Shown: positions 1 through 9,007, numbered from the stretch's first letter. The stretch: DNA of 64,000 bases from Pseudomonas chlororaphis (GCA_001023535.1 CP011020.1:3423734-3487733), one strand, 5' to 3'. Numbers and translations are program-made. The notes: generated by a model not told the origin, from the sequence alone.

Positions 1-457
1 CGGAAGTACCGATGCCATGGGCCAGGGCGCCGAACGCGCCGTGGGTGGAAGTGTGCGAGTCGCCGCAGACCACGGTCATGCCGGGCAAGGTCGCGCCCTG
101 CTCCGGGCCGATGACGTGGACGATACCCTGGCGCACGTCATTCATCTTGAATTCGACGATGCCGTACTCGTCGCAGTTATCGTCGAGGGTCTGGACCTGC
201 AGGCGCGAGACCTGGTCGGCAATGGCCGCGATGCCGCCCTTGCGCTCCGGGGTGGTCGGTACGTTGTGGTCCGGGGTGGCGATGTTGGCGTCGATGCGCC
301 ACGGCTTGCGCCCAGCCAGGCGCAGGCCTTCGAAGGCTTGCGGCGACGTCACTTCGTGGATGATGTGACGATCGATATAGATCAGCGCCGAGCCATCGTC
401 GCGCTGCTTGACCAAATGCGAATCCCAGAGCTTGTCGTAGAGCGTTTTGCAGGCCAT
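1..457 (-). CDS. leuC: LeuC, 3-isopropylmalate dehydratase large subunit (5' part only)
   Basis: Large subunit of isopropylmalate isomerase, the [4Fe-4S] enzyme that interconverts 2- and 3-isopropylmalate in leucine biosynthesis. The reverse strand reads [16 protein letters not shown], then a [18 protein letters not shown] segment and [20 protein letters not shown], all typical of the aconitase-family N-terminus. The window edge removes the remaining roughly two thirds. The ATG at 457 is preceded by an AGGA eight bases upstream. It is transcribed away from a LysR-type gene, a common arrangement next to leuC in Pseudomonas. Confidence 0.96.
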   Translation of the reverse strand, partial: MACKTLYDKLWDSHLVKQRDDGSALIYIDRHIIHEVTSPQAFEGLRLAGRKPWRIDANIATPDHNVPTTPERKGGIAAIADQVSRLQVQTLDDNCDEYGIVEFKMNDVRQGIVHVIGPEQGATLPGMTVVCGDSHTSTHGAFGALAHGIGTS

Positions 458-572
458 CAGACGGTTCCTCATCAGCTTGTTTCTATGCCCCGGGCCTTGA
501 ACGTTTCAATAACCCTTTGGCTTGTGAGGCTGATGCTATGGGGTTACATTGAATAACTCAAATTCATATTTT

Positions 573-587
573 TTATACTTTGCATAA
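573..587. promoter_or_regulatory. Candidate LysR-type operator between leuC and the regulator
   Basis: The sequence TTATACTTTGCATAA has 4-bp inverted arms and contains a T-N11-A core (574-586), the usual LysR-family binding geometry. It lies 27 bases upstream of the LysR gene start in the divergent leuC/lysR intergenic region, so it could serve autoregulation and leuC control. The site is inferred from pattern and position only. Confidence 0.35.
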
Positions 588-613
588 CCAACTGGAATTC
601 GACCCCGACCGCC

Positions 614-1504
614 ATGGACCTCGCCAACCTCAACGCCTTTATTGCCATCGCCGAGACGGGCAGTTTCTCCGGCGCCGGTGAACGCCTGCACCTGACCCAA
701 CCGGCCATCAGCAAGCGCATTGCCGGCCTGGAACAACAACTCAACGTACGCCTGTTCGACCGCCTGGGCCGTGAAGTGGGCCTGACCGAGGCCGGCCGCG
801 CGCTGCTGCCACGGGCCTATCAAATCCTCAATGTACTGGACGATACCCGCCGCGCCCTGACCAACCTGACCGGCGAAGTGACCGGGCGACTGACCCTCGC
901 CACCAGCCACCACATCGGCCTGCACCGCCTGCCACCGCTGTTGAGGGCATTCACCCGACGCTACCCACAGGTGGCGCTGGATATTCAGTTCCTGGATTCG
1001 GAAGTGGCCTACGAGGAAATCCTCCATGGCCGGGCGGAGCTGGCGGTTATCACCCTCGCCCCCGAACCGCACACGCTGGTGCGTGCCACGCCGGTCTGGG
1101 ACGACCCGCTGGATTTCGTGGTGGCGCCGGAACATGCGCTGCTGGAAAACGGCGCCGTCAGCCTCGCCGACATCGCCTTGCACCCCGCGGTCTTCCCGGG
1201 CGGCAATACGTTCACCCATCACATCGTGCGACGGCTGTTCGAGGCCCAGGGTCTGACGCCCAACATCGCCATGAGCACGAATTATCTGGAAACCATAAAG
1301 ATGATGGTTTCCATCGGCCTGGCCTGGAGCGTTTTGCCGCGCACCATGCTCGACGAACAGGTGGCGCGTATTCCTTTGCCAGGCATACAGCTCACTCGCC
1401 AGCTAGGCTATATCTTGCACACCGAACGGACGCTGTCGAATGCTGCACGGGCCTTCATGGCGCTACTGGACGCACAAATCGATCTGCCAGGGACTCAGGC
1501 ATAG
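614..1504 (+). CDS. LysR-family transcriptional regulator
   Basis: 296-residue LTTR. Residues 1-60 form the winged helix-turn-helix (MDLANLNAFIAIAETGSFS, then LHLTQPAISKRIAGLEQQL, a canonical LTTR HTH). From about residue 90 it has the LysR substrate-binding fold. The divergent position relative to leuC suggests a role in leucine biosynthesis or a related branch, but the effector cannot be read from sequence. The start was chosen because the HTH begins at the very N-terminus; no strong ribosome-binding site is visible. Confidence 0.93.
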   Translation: MDLANLNAFIAIAETGSFSGAGERLHLTQPAISKRIAGLEQQLNVRLFDRLGREVGLTEAGRALLPRAYQILNVLDDTRRALTNLTGEVTGRLTLATSHHIGLHRLPPLLRAFTRRYPQVALDIQFLDSEVAYEEILHGRAELAVITLAPEPHTLVRATPVWDDPLDFVVAPEHALLENGAVSLADIALHPAVFPGGNTFTHHIVRRLFEAQGLTPNIAMSTNYLETIKMMVSIGLAWSVLPRTMLDEQVARIPLPGIQLTRQLGYILHTERTLSNAARAFMALLDAQIDLPGTQA

Positions 1505-1573
1505 GTTGTGCGACGCCTGTAGCGCCACGCCACCCGCGCTTAAGTCCCAAACCTGCCCAAGGCTCGCCAGAGA

Positions 1574-4500
1574 ATGCCCAAACCCGTAGATCCCCTACCG
1601 CCCCTGCCGCGTATCCAGGCGCTTGACCCGAAGCGGTCCGAGCAAAGCTGGGACAGTGCGCCACAGTTGCTGGCCGCGCTCAACGGTGCGCGGCTGGGCG
1701 CCTGGTCGTGGGACATCGAGACGGGCCAGATCAGTTGGTCCCGCGGAACCCAGGCACTCTTCGGCTTCGACCCGCGCCAACCGCTGCCGGCGGACATGGA
1801 CTACCTGGACCTGTTGCTGCCCGAAGATCGCGCCCGGGCCATCCGCGCCTTTCGCGCCGCCGTGGCCGGCGCGCCGCTGGAACAGGCGATGCACCACCGC
1901 ATCGTCTGGCCCGACGGCAGCCTGCACTGGCTGGAGATCAGTGGCAGCGTCCAGCCTGACAAACACGGGCGCCCGCGCATGATCGGGGTGATCCGCGAGA
2001 TCACTCACCAGCGCCAACGCGAGCAGGCGTTGCGCAGCTCGGAGAAACGCTTCGCCACGCTGTTTCACCTGTGCCCGAACATGGTGCTGCTGACGCGCCA
2101 GGAAGACGGCCTGATCAGCGAGGTCAACCAGTACTTCGAAAGCCTGTTCGGCTGGCCGGTCCATGCCGTGATCGGCCGCACGACCCTGGAGCTGGGCCTG
2201 TGGGTAGACCCCAGCCAACGACAGAAACTGGTGCAGGCGACCAAGGCCAAGGGCGAACTGGTCAGCATGGAAGTGGAGTTCCGGGCCAGTAACGGCCAGA
2301 TCCACAACGGCATCCTCAGCGCGCAGAAGGTCGAGCTCGAGGGCCAACCCTATCTGCTGAGCACCTTTCTCGACACCACCGAGCGCAAACTCGCCGAACA
2401 GGCCCTCAAGGACAGCCAGGAGCGCCTTGACCTGGCCCTCGACTCGGCGCAACTGGGCACCTGGGACTGGCACATTCCCAGCGGCATGCTCTACGGCTCC
2501 GCACGCGCCGCGCAATTGCATGGCCTGGAGCCCAAGGCGTTCCATGAATCGTTCGATGCGTTTTTCGAAGGGGTGCCCGATGAAGAACGCAACAATATGC
2601 GCAATGCCTACCGCAGCCTGCGCGAAGGCCCGGCAGGCAACTACCAACTGACCTACCGCGTGCAACTGCCGGACGGCAGCTCCCGCTACCTGGAAAGCCG
2701 CGCGCGCCTCTACCGCAACGAAGACGGCAGCCCCCTGCGCATGGCCGGCACGCTGCTGGACATCACCGACCAGGTCGAGCGCGAACAGAGCCTGGCGGCC
2801 TCGGAAGAGAAATTCGCCACGCTGTTCCAGGTCAGTCCCGACCCGATTTGCGTGACCCACCAGGACAGCGGCCGGTTCCTGGAGATCAACTCCAGCTTCA
2901 CCCAGACCTTCGGCTGGAGCGCCAAGGACGTGATCGGCCTCAGCGCCGACGAAATCGGCCTCTGGGAAGCCTCGGGCAGCAGCCTGCAGCGCATCGAACG
3001 AGTGATTCGCGAGCAATCGCTGAGCAATGTCGCCATCGTCGTCCACCACAAGGACGGCCAGCCACTGACCTGCGTGATCTCCAGCCGGCAGATCAACGTC
3101 GGCAACCAGCCCTGTATCGTCACCACCCTGCGCGATATCACCCACCAGCAGCGCTCGGAAGCGGCCCTGAAGGCCAGCGAGGAAAAATTCGCCAAGGCGT
3201 TTCACTCCAGCCCCGACGCCATCACCATCACCGAACGCGAAAGCGGCCGCTACCTGGAGATCAACGACGGCTTCTATCGCCTGACCGGCTACCGCGCCGA
3301 CGAGGTGCTGGGCCGCACAGTCTATGAAGTGGGCATCTGGGCCGATGAAAAACAGCGCACGGCGTTGCTGGCCGAGCTGCAACTCAAGGGCCGCGTGCAC
3401 CACCGGGAAATGCTCGGGCGCAACAAGCGCGGGGAAATCCTCACGGTGGAGGTGTCCGTCGAGCCGATCACCCTGAACGAAACCGCCTGCCTGTTGCTCA
3501 CCGCCCGAGACGTCAGCCTGCTGCGCAATGCCGAAGCGCAGATCCGCCACCTGGCCTACCACGACCCGCTGACCAACCTGCCCAACCGCGCCCTGTTGAT
3601 GGACCGCCTGAGCCAACAGATCGCCCTGCTCAAGCGCCACAACCTGCGCGGTGCCCTGCTGTTTCTCGACTTGGACCATTTCAAGCACATCAACGACTCC
3701 CTCGGCCACCCCGTGGGCGACACCGTGCTGAAGATCATCACGGCGCGACTGGAGGCCAGCGTACGCCTGGAAGACACCGTGGCCCGACTTGGCGGCGACG
3801 AGTTCGTCGTGCTGCTCAGCGGGCTGGAGGGCAACCGTGCCGCCGTCAGCGAGCAAGTGCAGAAACTGGCCGACACCCTGCGTGAGCTGCTCTCGGAGCC
3901 GATGTTCCTCGATGGCCAGCGCCTGCAAGTCACGCCGAGCATCGGCATGGCGCTGATTCCCGACCACGGCTCCACGCCCGCCGACCTGCTCAAGCGCGCC
4001 GACATTGCGCTGTACCGCGCCAAGGATTCAGGGCGCAACACTTCGCAGATGTTCCACGCCACCATGCAAAAAGCCGCCAGCGAACGGCTGCGAATGGAAA
4101 CCGACCTGCGCCAGGCCCTGGCCCGTGGCGAATTCAGCCTGCACTTCCAGCCCCAGGTCGACGCCCGGGACAACCGCATCGTCGGCGCCGAAGCCCTGGT
4201 TCGCTGGCATCACCCGGAACTGGGTGCCCAGTCGCCCAACGAGTTCATCAAGGTGCTGGAAGACAGCGGCCTGATCCTCGAAGTCGGGACCTGGATCCTC
4301 GATGAGGCCTGTGTCGGCTTCAAGGACCTGATCGCCCGGGGCAGGATCGACCCGCGGCGATTCAGCCTGTGCGTGAACATCAGCCCCCGGCAGTTCCGCC
4401 AGAGCGACTTCGTCGAACGCATCGAAAGCAGCCTGGTCACCCACGGCCTGCCCTTTTCCATGCTCAAACTGGAGATCACCGAAGGCATCGTGATCCAGAA

Positions 4501-4852
4501 CCTGGACGACACCATCGGCAAGATGCGCCGGCTGAAAAAACTGGGGGTGAGTTTCGCCATGGACGACTTCGGCACCGGCTACTCATCACTGACCTACCTC
4601 AAGCGCCTGCCGGTAGACACGCTGAAAATCGACCAGTCGTTCGTGCGCGACGCCACCTGCGACCCCAACGACGCTGAAATCATCCGCGCCATCGTCGCCA
4701 TGGCCCACAGCCTGAACCTGGAAATGATCGCCGAAGGCGTGGAAACCCTGGAACAACTGCAATTCCTGCAAGGGCTCGACTGCCATCTGTACCAGGGCTA
4801 CCTGCACAGCCGGCCGCTGCCGCTGGAGGCGTTTGAACGGCTGCTGCCCTGA
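1574..4852 (+). CDS. Multi-PAS GGDEF-EAL protein (cyclic-di-GMP turnover)
   Basis: 1092 residues with no transmembrane segment. Five PAS/PAC repeats run in series (about 35-150, 155-272, 280-400, 405-525, 530-650), followed by GGDEF (about 660-825) and EAL (about 835-1085). The cyclase motif is intact (RLGGDEF), with an RLED inhibitory I-site five residues before it. The phosphodiesterase side keeps EALVRW, LEITEG, DDFGTGYSS and IAEGVET, so both catalytic signatures are present and the net activity cannot be predicted. It is likely a cytoplasmic sensor of redox, oxygen or small ligands. It stands alone and ends at a bidirectional terminator. Confidence 0.95.
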   Translation: MPKPVDPLPPLPRIQALDPKRSEQSWDSAPQLLAALNGARLGAWSWDIETGQISWSRGTQALFGFDPRQPLPADMDYLDLLLPEDRARAIRAFRAAVAGAPLEQAMHHRIVWPDGSLHWLEISGSVQPDKHGRPRMIGVIREITHQRQREQALRSSEKRFATLFHLCPNMVLLTRQEDGLISEVNQYFESLFGWPVHAVIGRTTLELGLWVDPSQRQKLVQATKAKGELVSMEVEFRASNGQIHNGILSAQKVELEGQPYLLSTFLDTTERKLAEQALKDSQERLDLALDSAQLGTWDWHIPSGMLYGSARAAQLHGLEPKAFHESFDAFFEGVPDEERNNMRNAYRSLREGPAGNYQLTYRVQLPDGSSRYLESRARLYRNEDGSPLRMAGTLLDITDQVEREQSLAASEEKFATLFQVSPDPICVTHQDSGRFLEINSSFTQTFGWSAKDVIGLSADEIGLWEASGSSLQRIERVIREQSLSNVAIVVHHKDGQPLTCVISSRQINVGNQPCIVTTLRDITHQQRSEAALKASEEKFAKAFHSSPDAITITERESGRYLEINDGFYRLTGYRADEVLGRTVYEVGIWADEKQRTALLAELQLKGRVHHREMLGRNKRGEILTVEVSVEPITLNETACLLLTARDVSLLRNAEAQIRHLAYHDPLTNLPNRALLMDRLSQQIALLKRHNLRGALLFLDLDHFKHINDSLGHPVGDTVLKIITARLEASVRLEDTVARLGGDEFVVLLSGLEGNRAAVSEQVQKLADTLRELLSEPMFLDGQRLQVTPSIGMALIPDHGSTPADLLKRADIALYRAKDSGRNTSQMFHATMQKAASERLRMETDLRQALARGEFSLHFQPQVDARDNRIVGAEALVRWHHPELGAQSPNEFIKVLEDSGLILEVGTWILDEACVGFKDLIARGRIDPRRFSLCVNISPRQFRQSDFVERIESSLVTHGLPFSMLKLEITEGIVIQNLDDTIGKMRRLKKLGVSFAMDDFGTGYSSLTYLKRLPVDTLKIDQSFVRDATCDPNDAEIIRAIVAMAHSLNLEMIAEGVETLEQLQFLQGLDCHLYQGYLHSRPLPLEAFERLLP

Positions 4853-4871
4853 AGGTGAAAGGCTGGACATG

Positions 4872-4899
4872 AAAAAGGGCGCCTTTCGGCGCCCTTTTT
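4872..4899. terminator. Bidirectional rho-independent terminator
   Basis: A perfect stem AAAAAGGGCGCC / GGCGCCCTTTTT with a TTTC loop, with A and T tracts on both sides. It sits between the convergent PAS-GGDEF-EAL gene and ibpA and can serve both. Confidence 0.9.
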
Positions 4900-4912
4900 C
4901 AGTGGCGATGCA

Positions 4913-5365
4913 TCAGTTCTGCAACGCAGGTTGTTGCTGCACCCCGTTGATTGGGATGCGCTTGGCTTTCGCCTCTTCCGGGATGACCCGCAACAGGTCG
5001 ATGCTCAACAGACCGTTGCTCAGGCCAGCGGACTTGATCTCGATATGATCCGCCAACCGGAAGGACAGCTTGAATGCACGCTGGGCGATGCCCTGGTGCA
5101 AGTAGGTCACGCTGTCGTTGCTGGCCTCGCGCTTACCGCCGCTGATGGTCAGCACACCTTTTTCCACCTGCAGGTCCAGGTCTTCTTCCCGGAAACCTGC
5201 GGCGGCGACCACGATACGGTATTGATCATCACCGTATTTTTCCACGTTGTAGGGTGGATAGCTGCTGCCTGGTTCGTTGCGCAGCGCGGTTTCGAACAAG
5301 TCGTTGAAACGGTCGAAACCTACCGAGGAACGGAACAGTGGGGCCAGCGAAAATGCAGTACTCAT
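4913..5365 (-). CDS. ibpA: Small heat-shock protein IbpA (Hsp20 family)
   Basis: 150-residue alpha-crystallin-type holdase that binds unfolding proteins and passes them to DnaK/ClpB. The N-terminus (FSLAPLFRSSVGFDRF) and the alpha-crystallin core (about residues 35-130: YPPYNVEKYGDDQYRIVVAA, GVLTISGGKR, YLHQGIAQRAFKLSFRLADH) are typical of Pseudomonas IbpA. The C-terminal IPI anchor motif (KRIPING) is present. Monocistronic. The upstream region has a sigma-32 promoter and a ROSE-like thermometer. Confidence 0.95.
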   Translation of the reverse strand: MSTAFSLAPLFRSSVGFDRFNDLFETALRNEPGSSYPPYNVEKYGDDQYRIVVAAAGFREEDLDLQVEKGVLTISGGKREASNDSVTYLHQGIAQRAFKLSFRLADHIEIKSAGLSNGLLSIDLLRVIPEEAKAKRIPINGVQQQPALQN

Positions 5366-5428
5366 GATTCAAATCTCCTGAAAAATTCAGCAAGGTTTTT
5401 TGTCTCCGCGACCCGAATTCGGCATCGC
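5366..5428 (-). promoter_or_regulatory. ROSE-type RNA thermometer in the ibpA 5' UTR
   Basis: On the transcript strand, CUUGCUGA (5394-5387) can pair with UCAGGAG (5381-5375), which contains the Shine-Dalgarno. One G in the 5' arm is left bulged, the hallmark UUGCU/AGGA geometry of ROSE elements. The SD ends nine bases before the ATG. A second hairpin (5408-5428; GCGA/UCGC outer arms, CCG-AAUU-CGG inner stem) precedes it. ROSE control of ibpA is established in Pseudomonas; the pairing here was drawn by eye. Confidence 0.8.
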
Positions 5429-5437
5429 GTAACCCCT

Positions 5438-5465
5438 ATCTAGGGGCCGCCAAATACTTTTCAAG
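5438..5465 (-). promoter_or_regulatory. Sigma-32 heat-shock promoter of ibpA
   Basis: CTTGAAAA, an 11-base spacer, then CCCCTAGAT on the minus strand. This matches the RpoH consensus CTTGAAA / CCCCATNT closely. The predicted start near 5430 gives a 5' UTR of about 65 bases that contains the ROSE hairpins. The -10 region also forms a CCCCTA-GA-TAGGGG palindrome (5433-5446). Confidence 0.75.
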
Positions 5466-5485
5466 AGCTTTTTTTGAAATTTTTT

Positions 5486-6445
5486 TCAGGCCGCTTCCGT
5501 GCGCTTCACACCCAACAAATGCCCCACCGCTTCCAGCTCGGTCTCCCGGCGCAACGCACTGAACAACGTCACCGCCTCGGGGTAATTGCGCGTCAGCATC
5601 GCCAGCCACTGCTTCAATCGGCCAGGGGCCTGGCGGGGCGTCAGTTGCTCGACCACTTGCCCCCAAAAATCTTGCAGCATCGGTTGCAGTTCGGCCCAGG
5701 ACATCGGCACCACTTCTTCGCCGGCCCGGGCAGCGGCAATCTGCCGAGCCAGGTCTGGACGGGAAACCAGGCCGCGACCGAGCATGATGTCGTCGACGCC
5801 ACTGATTTCGCGGCAACGCCGCCAATCCTCGACACTCCAGATATCGCCATTGGCGAACACCGGCACCTTGACCACGTCCTGGACTCGGGGAATCCATTCC
5901 CAATGAGCCGGTGGCTTGTAGCCGTCGGTCTTGGTCCGCGCATGCACCACGATGTGCTCTGCACCGCCCTCGGCCAGCGCCGTGGCACACACCAGCGCGC
6001 CGTCCGGGCTGTCGAAGCCCAGGCGCATCTTGGCGGTTACCGGAATGTGCCGGGGCACTGCGCGGCGTACGTGTTCGACGATCTGGTTGAGCAGTTCCGG
6101 CTCCTTGAGCAAGACCGCCCCACCGCGGGATTTGTTCACGGTCTTGGCCGGGCACCCGAAGTTCAGGTCGATCACCTCCGAGCCCAGCTCGCAGGCCAAC
6201 GCTGCGTTCTCCGCCAGGCACACCGGGTCGGACCCCAGCAATTGCACCCGTAGCGGCACGCCGGCGGCGGTCCGAGCCTGGGTCAGCAGCTCCGGGGCGA
6301 GCTTATGGAAGTACGCCGGCGTGAGCAGGCGATCGTTGACGCGGATGAACTCGGTGACACACCAGTCGATTCCGCCAACGCGGGTCAGAACATCGCGCAG
6401 GATGTTGTCGACCAACCCCTCCATGGGCGCCAGGGCAATTTGCAT
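5486..6445 (-). CDS. dusC: tRNA-dihydrouridine(16) synthase DusC
   Basis: FMN enzyme reducing uridine to dihydrouridine in the tRNA D-loop. 319 residues from the ATG at 6445 ([18 protein letters not shown]). A longer in-frame extension to 6508 lacks similarity and was rejected. Visible motifs are [21 protein letters not shown] with the catalytic Cys near residue 98, [21 protein letters not shown] and DDIMLGRGL, all Dus-family FMN and catalytic elements. [11 protein letters not shown] after the first beta-strand fits the DusC subgroup. Confidence 0.93.
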   Translation of the reverse strand: MQIALAPMEGLVDNILRDVLTRVGGIDWCVTEFIRVNDRLLTPAYFHKLAPELLTQARTAAGVPLRVQLLGSDPVCLAENAALACELGSEVIDLNFGCPAKTVNKSRGGAVLLKEPELLNQIVEHVRRAVPRHIPVTAKMRLGFDSPDGALVCATALAEGGAEHIVVHARTKTDGYKPPAHWEWIPRVQDVVKVPVFANGDIWSVEDWRRCREISGVDDIMLGRGLVSRPDLARQIAAARAGEEVVPMSWAELQPMLQDFWGQVVEQLTPRQAPGRLKQWLAMLTRNYPEAVTLFSALRRETELEAVGHLLGVKRTEAA

Positions 6446-6522
6446 GAAACACACACTCAACGGAAAAACGTGCGGCAGTTTACCGGATTTTGCCCACATA
6501 TCCGGCATTCAGCATAAATCCC

Positions 6523-6687
6523 TGTGGGAGCGGGCTTGCTCGCGAAAGCGGTGGGTCAGTTTGCATTGATGTTGAATGTACCGCCGCATTCGCGGGCAAG
6601 CCCGCTCCCACAGGTTGATCGTTGGCGGACACAGGATGTGTGTCCACCGTAAATCCTTTGTGGGAGCGGGCTTGCCCGCGAAGGCGG
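6523..6687. repeat. REP family A cluster (three units)
   Basis: Family A unit GTGGGAGCGGGCTTGC-TCGCGAA occurs at 6523 (forward), 6589-6613 (reverse) and 6659 (forward). The first two form an inverted pair (REPIN). The linker between the second and third units (6614-6658) contains a GGACACA/TGTGTCC hairpin and recurs at 57.4-57.6 kb. It lies between dusC and the thioesterase gene. Confidence 0.9.
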
Positions 6688-6691
6688 TGGG

Positions 6692-7150
6692 TCAGCTGGT
6701 GATGACACCAGGCGCGACCTGGGACTCCAGCGCCGGGCCGTATCCGTCGATGAACTCCGCCGGCATGCGCTTGGGCCTGCCGCTGGACAGCTCGATGCAG
6801 ACAAAGGTGGTCTGGGCCCGCAGCAAGGTGGCGTTGTCACGGGGGCGGACCAGTTGGAAGTGTCGGGTCATCTTCAGGCGCTGGTCCCAGTCGACGATCC
6901 AGGTGGCCAGTTGCAGCTCATCGCCCTCATAGGCCGCCGCCAGGTAATCGATTTCATGCCGCACCACCGCCATGGCGCGGTCCAGGCGCCGGTATTCCAC
7001 CAGATCCAACCCCAGGCGCTGTGAGTGGCGCCAGGCGCAACGTTCGAGCCAGGTGACGTACACCGCGTTGTTGGCGTGACCCAGCCCGTCGATGTCCTCT
7101 GCATTCACTTGAAGATCAATGATGAACGGCGTTGCTCGATCCCAGCCCAT
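6692..7150 (-). CDS. Acyl-CoA thioesterase, 4HBT/YbgC-like hotdog family
   Basis: 152-residue single hotdog-domain protein. The motif DIDGLGHANNAVYVTWLE near residues 19-36 is the 4-hydroxybenzoyl-CoA thioesterase-type active-site loop, with the Asp at the start of the helix. The substrate is unknown; free CoA release from a short or aryl acyl-CoA is the family reaction. It is the last gene of a likely three-gene operon (tetR, hydrolase, thioesterase), 45 bases after the hydrolase. Confidence 0.88.
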   Translation of the reverse strand: MGWDRATPFIIDLQVNAEDIDGLGHANNAVYVTWLERCAWRHSQRLGLDLVEYRRLDRAMAVVRHEIDYLAAAYEGDELQLATWIVDWDQRLKMTRHFQLVRPRDNATLLRAQTTFVCIELSSGRPKRMPAEFIDGYGPALESQVAPGVITS

Positions 7151-7195
7151 GCCCCTCTCCCGGTCGAATATGGATCGGGGCAGTGTACCGGATGC

Positions 7196-8029
7196 TCAAG
7201 CCGATTGCCGTGCCTGCAAACTGCGCCCGGCCAGCAGGGACAGCACCCCGTCGATGACCCGCGGATCAGCCAGTACCCGCTGGTGCCCACCCTGGGGCAG
7301 CCGCAGCAGGCGACTGTCGAACCAGGCCTCATGAATCACCTGCGACTCTTTGACCGAGACCGACGTATCGTCCTCGGCATGGACGATCAACCCTGGGATG
7401 TCCAATTGGTAGTGCGCCACGTCCATCTTCGAGGCCGGCATGCCTACGTCGAGTTCCACCTGACGGATGAATGCCGAACGTGCCTGGGGCGGCAGGCCCA
7501 TCATCCGGGCAAAGCCGCGCAATATGCCAAGAATGCGCGCGGGGGCGGCGATGCTCACCAGCGTCTCGGTGCGTAACCCCAACTGGACCGCCAGCATGGC
7601 GCTGGCACCGCCCATTGAATGACCGATCACTGCTTGCAGCGGCGGCAGTTCCGCGGCGGCTTCAAGCATGGCCCGGGCAAACAACAGGACATTCGCCTCG
7701 CGCCCCGGCGAACGGCCATGGGCCGGACCATCCAGCGCCACCACCGTGTAGCCGGCGTCCACCAGCGCCGTGATCAGCGCCGCGAACTGCGTGGGCCGCC
7801 CTTCCCAGCCATGCATCAGCAGGACGGTCGGGCCTTTGCCCCAACGCAGGGCCGAAAGCCCGAAGCGCAAGGTGATGCGCTCGGACGTTGCCAGCAATGG
7901 CAGTTCCCAGTCCCGTGGCGGCAGGTTTCGCGGACGCATGAACAGCGAGCGCATTTTCTTCGCCACCAGGCGCGGCGCTACCCGCCCAAGCGTGCCATTG
8001 ACACCACGAATCCAGCTCAACCTGTCCAT
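7196..8029 (-). CDS. Alpha/beta hydrolase
   Basis: 277-residue serine hydrolase. HGWEG (about 73) is the oxyanion region, GHSMGG (about 140) the nucleophile elbow, and HAEDD with a C-terminal GGHQRV supply Asp and His. No signal peptide is seen. It starts 28 bases after the tetR stop, so it is probably controlled by that regulator. The substrate is not predictable; esterase or lipase-like activity is the family default. Confidence 0.9.
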   Translation of the reverse strand: MDRLSWIRGVNGTLGRVAPRLVAKKMRSLFMRPRNLPPRDWELPLLATSERITLRFGLSALRWGKGPTVLLMHGWEGRPTQFAALITALVDAGYTVVALDGPAHGRSPGREANVLLFARAMLEAAAELPPLQAVIGHSMGGASAMLAVQLGLRTETLVSIAAPARILGILRGFARMMGLPPQARSAFIRQVELDVGMPASKMDVAHYQLDIPGLIVHAEDDTSVSVKESQVIHEAWFDSRLLRLPQGGHQRVLADPRVIDGVLSLLAGRSLQARQSA

Positions 8030-8057
8030 TGCTCATCTCCAGGGCTTGCGCCTTAGC

Positions 8058-8597
8058 TCATCGCACCGCCGATTTGGCAGCGCGCAGCAAACGATCCGAT
8101 AACTCTCCAGGGCCCAGCGCCCGCGCCAGGGACAAGCCGCCGACCATCAGGGCGATGTCGGCCAAGGCCTTGTCGGTGTCTTCGGGGCTGGCCGCCAACT
8201 GCGCAGCCATGAGTTCTATGTGTTCATTGAGCACCGCGCGAAACTCATCCGGCAGGCGTCCGAGCTCACCCACCGAGGCCGGGATCGGGCAGGCTTGTTC
8301 GCTGGAGTCGCGGTGCTTGCGCGACAGGTAGAACGCCGCCGACAGCGTGCGCCGCTCTTCACCGGTCAGCCCTGCGTCCAGGCCGGCGATCAAGTCGCGA
8401 CGATGGCTGAGCAACTGCTTGAACGCCTCCAGCATCAAGGCATCCTTGCTTTCGAAGTGCGCATAGAAACCGCCCACCGTCAGACCCGCCGCGCCCATCA
8501 CCTCACCCACGCTCGGCTCGGCCGGGCCATGCTTGATCAACGCCGCACTGGCGGCCTTGAGAATGCGTTCGCGGGTTTGTGCCTTCTTATCGCTCAT
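8058..8597 (-). CDS. TetR-family transcriptional repressor
   Basis: 179 residues. The N-terminal HTH spans about 8-55 (TRERILKAASAALIKHG, then VGEVMGAAGLTVGGFYAHF, with the TetR GGFYAHFxSKDALM signature). The C-terminal ligand domain is of the TetR_C-like type. The start at 8597 has a GGAGG six bases upstream. It is first in an operon with the hydrolase and thioesterase, and a 22-bp palindrome lies 25 bases upstream of the ATG, so autoregulation is likely. Confidence 0.93.
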   Translation of the reverse strand: MSDKKAQTRERILKAASAALIKHGPAEPSVGEVMGAAGLTVGGFYAHFESKDALMLEAFKQLLSHRRDLIAGLDAGLTGEERRTLSAAFYLSRKHRDSSEQACPIPASVGELGRLPDEFRAVLNEHIELMAAQLAASPEDTDKALADIALMVGGLSLARALGPGELSDRLLRAAKSAVR

Positions 8598-8621
8598 CGT
8601 CGCCTCCGAATATTACGATTG

Positions 8622-8643
8622 AAATATTATCCATATAATAATT
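8622..8643. promoter_or_regulatory. Candidate TetR operator palindrome
   Basis: Arms AAATATTAT and ATAATAATT (8 of 9 positions complementary) around CCAT, in an AT-rich patch upstream of tetR. Size and symmetry fit a TetR-dimer site. Inferred from sequence only. Confidence 0.5.
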
Positions 8644-8724
8644 TTCCGCAAGCGGAATATCTGCCCGTCGGTCAGAAGCCTGTTTTCAAAGGTTAGGAGA
8701 ATTGGCCGAACGCCAGACAAACAA

Positions 8725-8753
8725 AAGGGCCATTCAAGAATTGAATGACCCTT
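8725..8753 (-). terminator. Terminator of the tRNA Ala/Glu operon
   Basis: On the minus strand AAGGGTCATTCAA-TTC-TTGAATGGCCCTT is followed by TTGTTT. A long stem with one mismatch, 27 bases after the last tRNA-Glu. Confidence 0.85.
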
Positions 8754-8779
8754 ATAAAATCCCGCAGAGCGGGTAATCG

Positions 8780-8855
8780 TGGCGTCCCCTAGGGGACTCG
8801 AACCCCTGTTACCGCCGTGAAAGGGCGGTGTCCTAGGCCACTAGACGAAGGGGAC
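8780..8855 (-). tRNA. tRNA-Glu (anticodon TTC), copy 1
   Basis: 76 bases with encoded CCA. Acceptor stem GTCCCCT/AGGGGAC, anticodon loop CTTTCAC with TTC, and GGTTCGAATCC T-arm. Identical to the copy at 9061-9136. It is distal in the operon order Ala-Glu-Ala-Glu. Confidence 0.98.
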
Positions 8856-8872
8856 ACAAACCTTCTGAACAT

Positions 8873-8924
8873 GATCAGCGCTGAGAACTGATCGCTTCAA
8901 GGCCGGTGTGGCCAGACCTTGAAG
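8873..8924 (-). other. Intergenic double hairpin between tRNA-Ala and tRNA-Glu, copy 1
   Basis: Hairpin GATCAG/CTGATC (8873-8893) and hairpin CTTCAAGG/CCTTGAAG (8895-8924) in the transcribed spacer. The same two hairpins recur at 9157-9208 with compensatory base changes, which argues that they form in the precursor RNA. A role in tRNA processing is an inference. Confidence 0.6.
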
Positions 8925-8931
8925 TGTAAAT

Positions 8932-9007
<76 letters not shown>

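Noticed and set aside
1595..3967. 790-residue minus-strand open frame over the PAS-GGDEF-EAL gene
   Set aside because: Antisense shadow with no domain, no ribosome-binding site, and low-complexity Ala/Val/Gln content.
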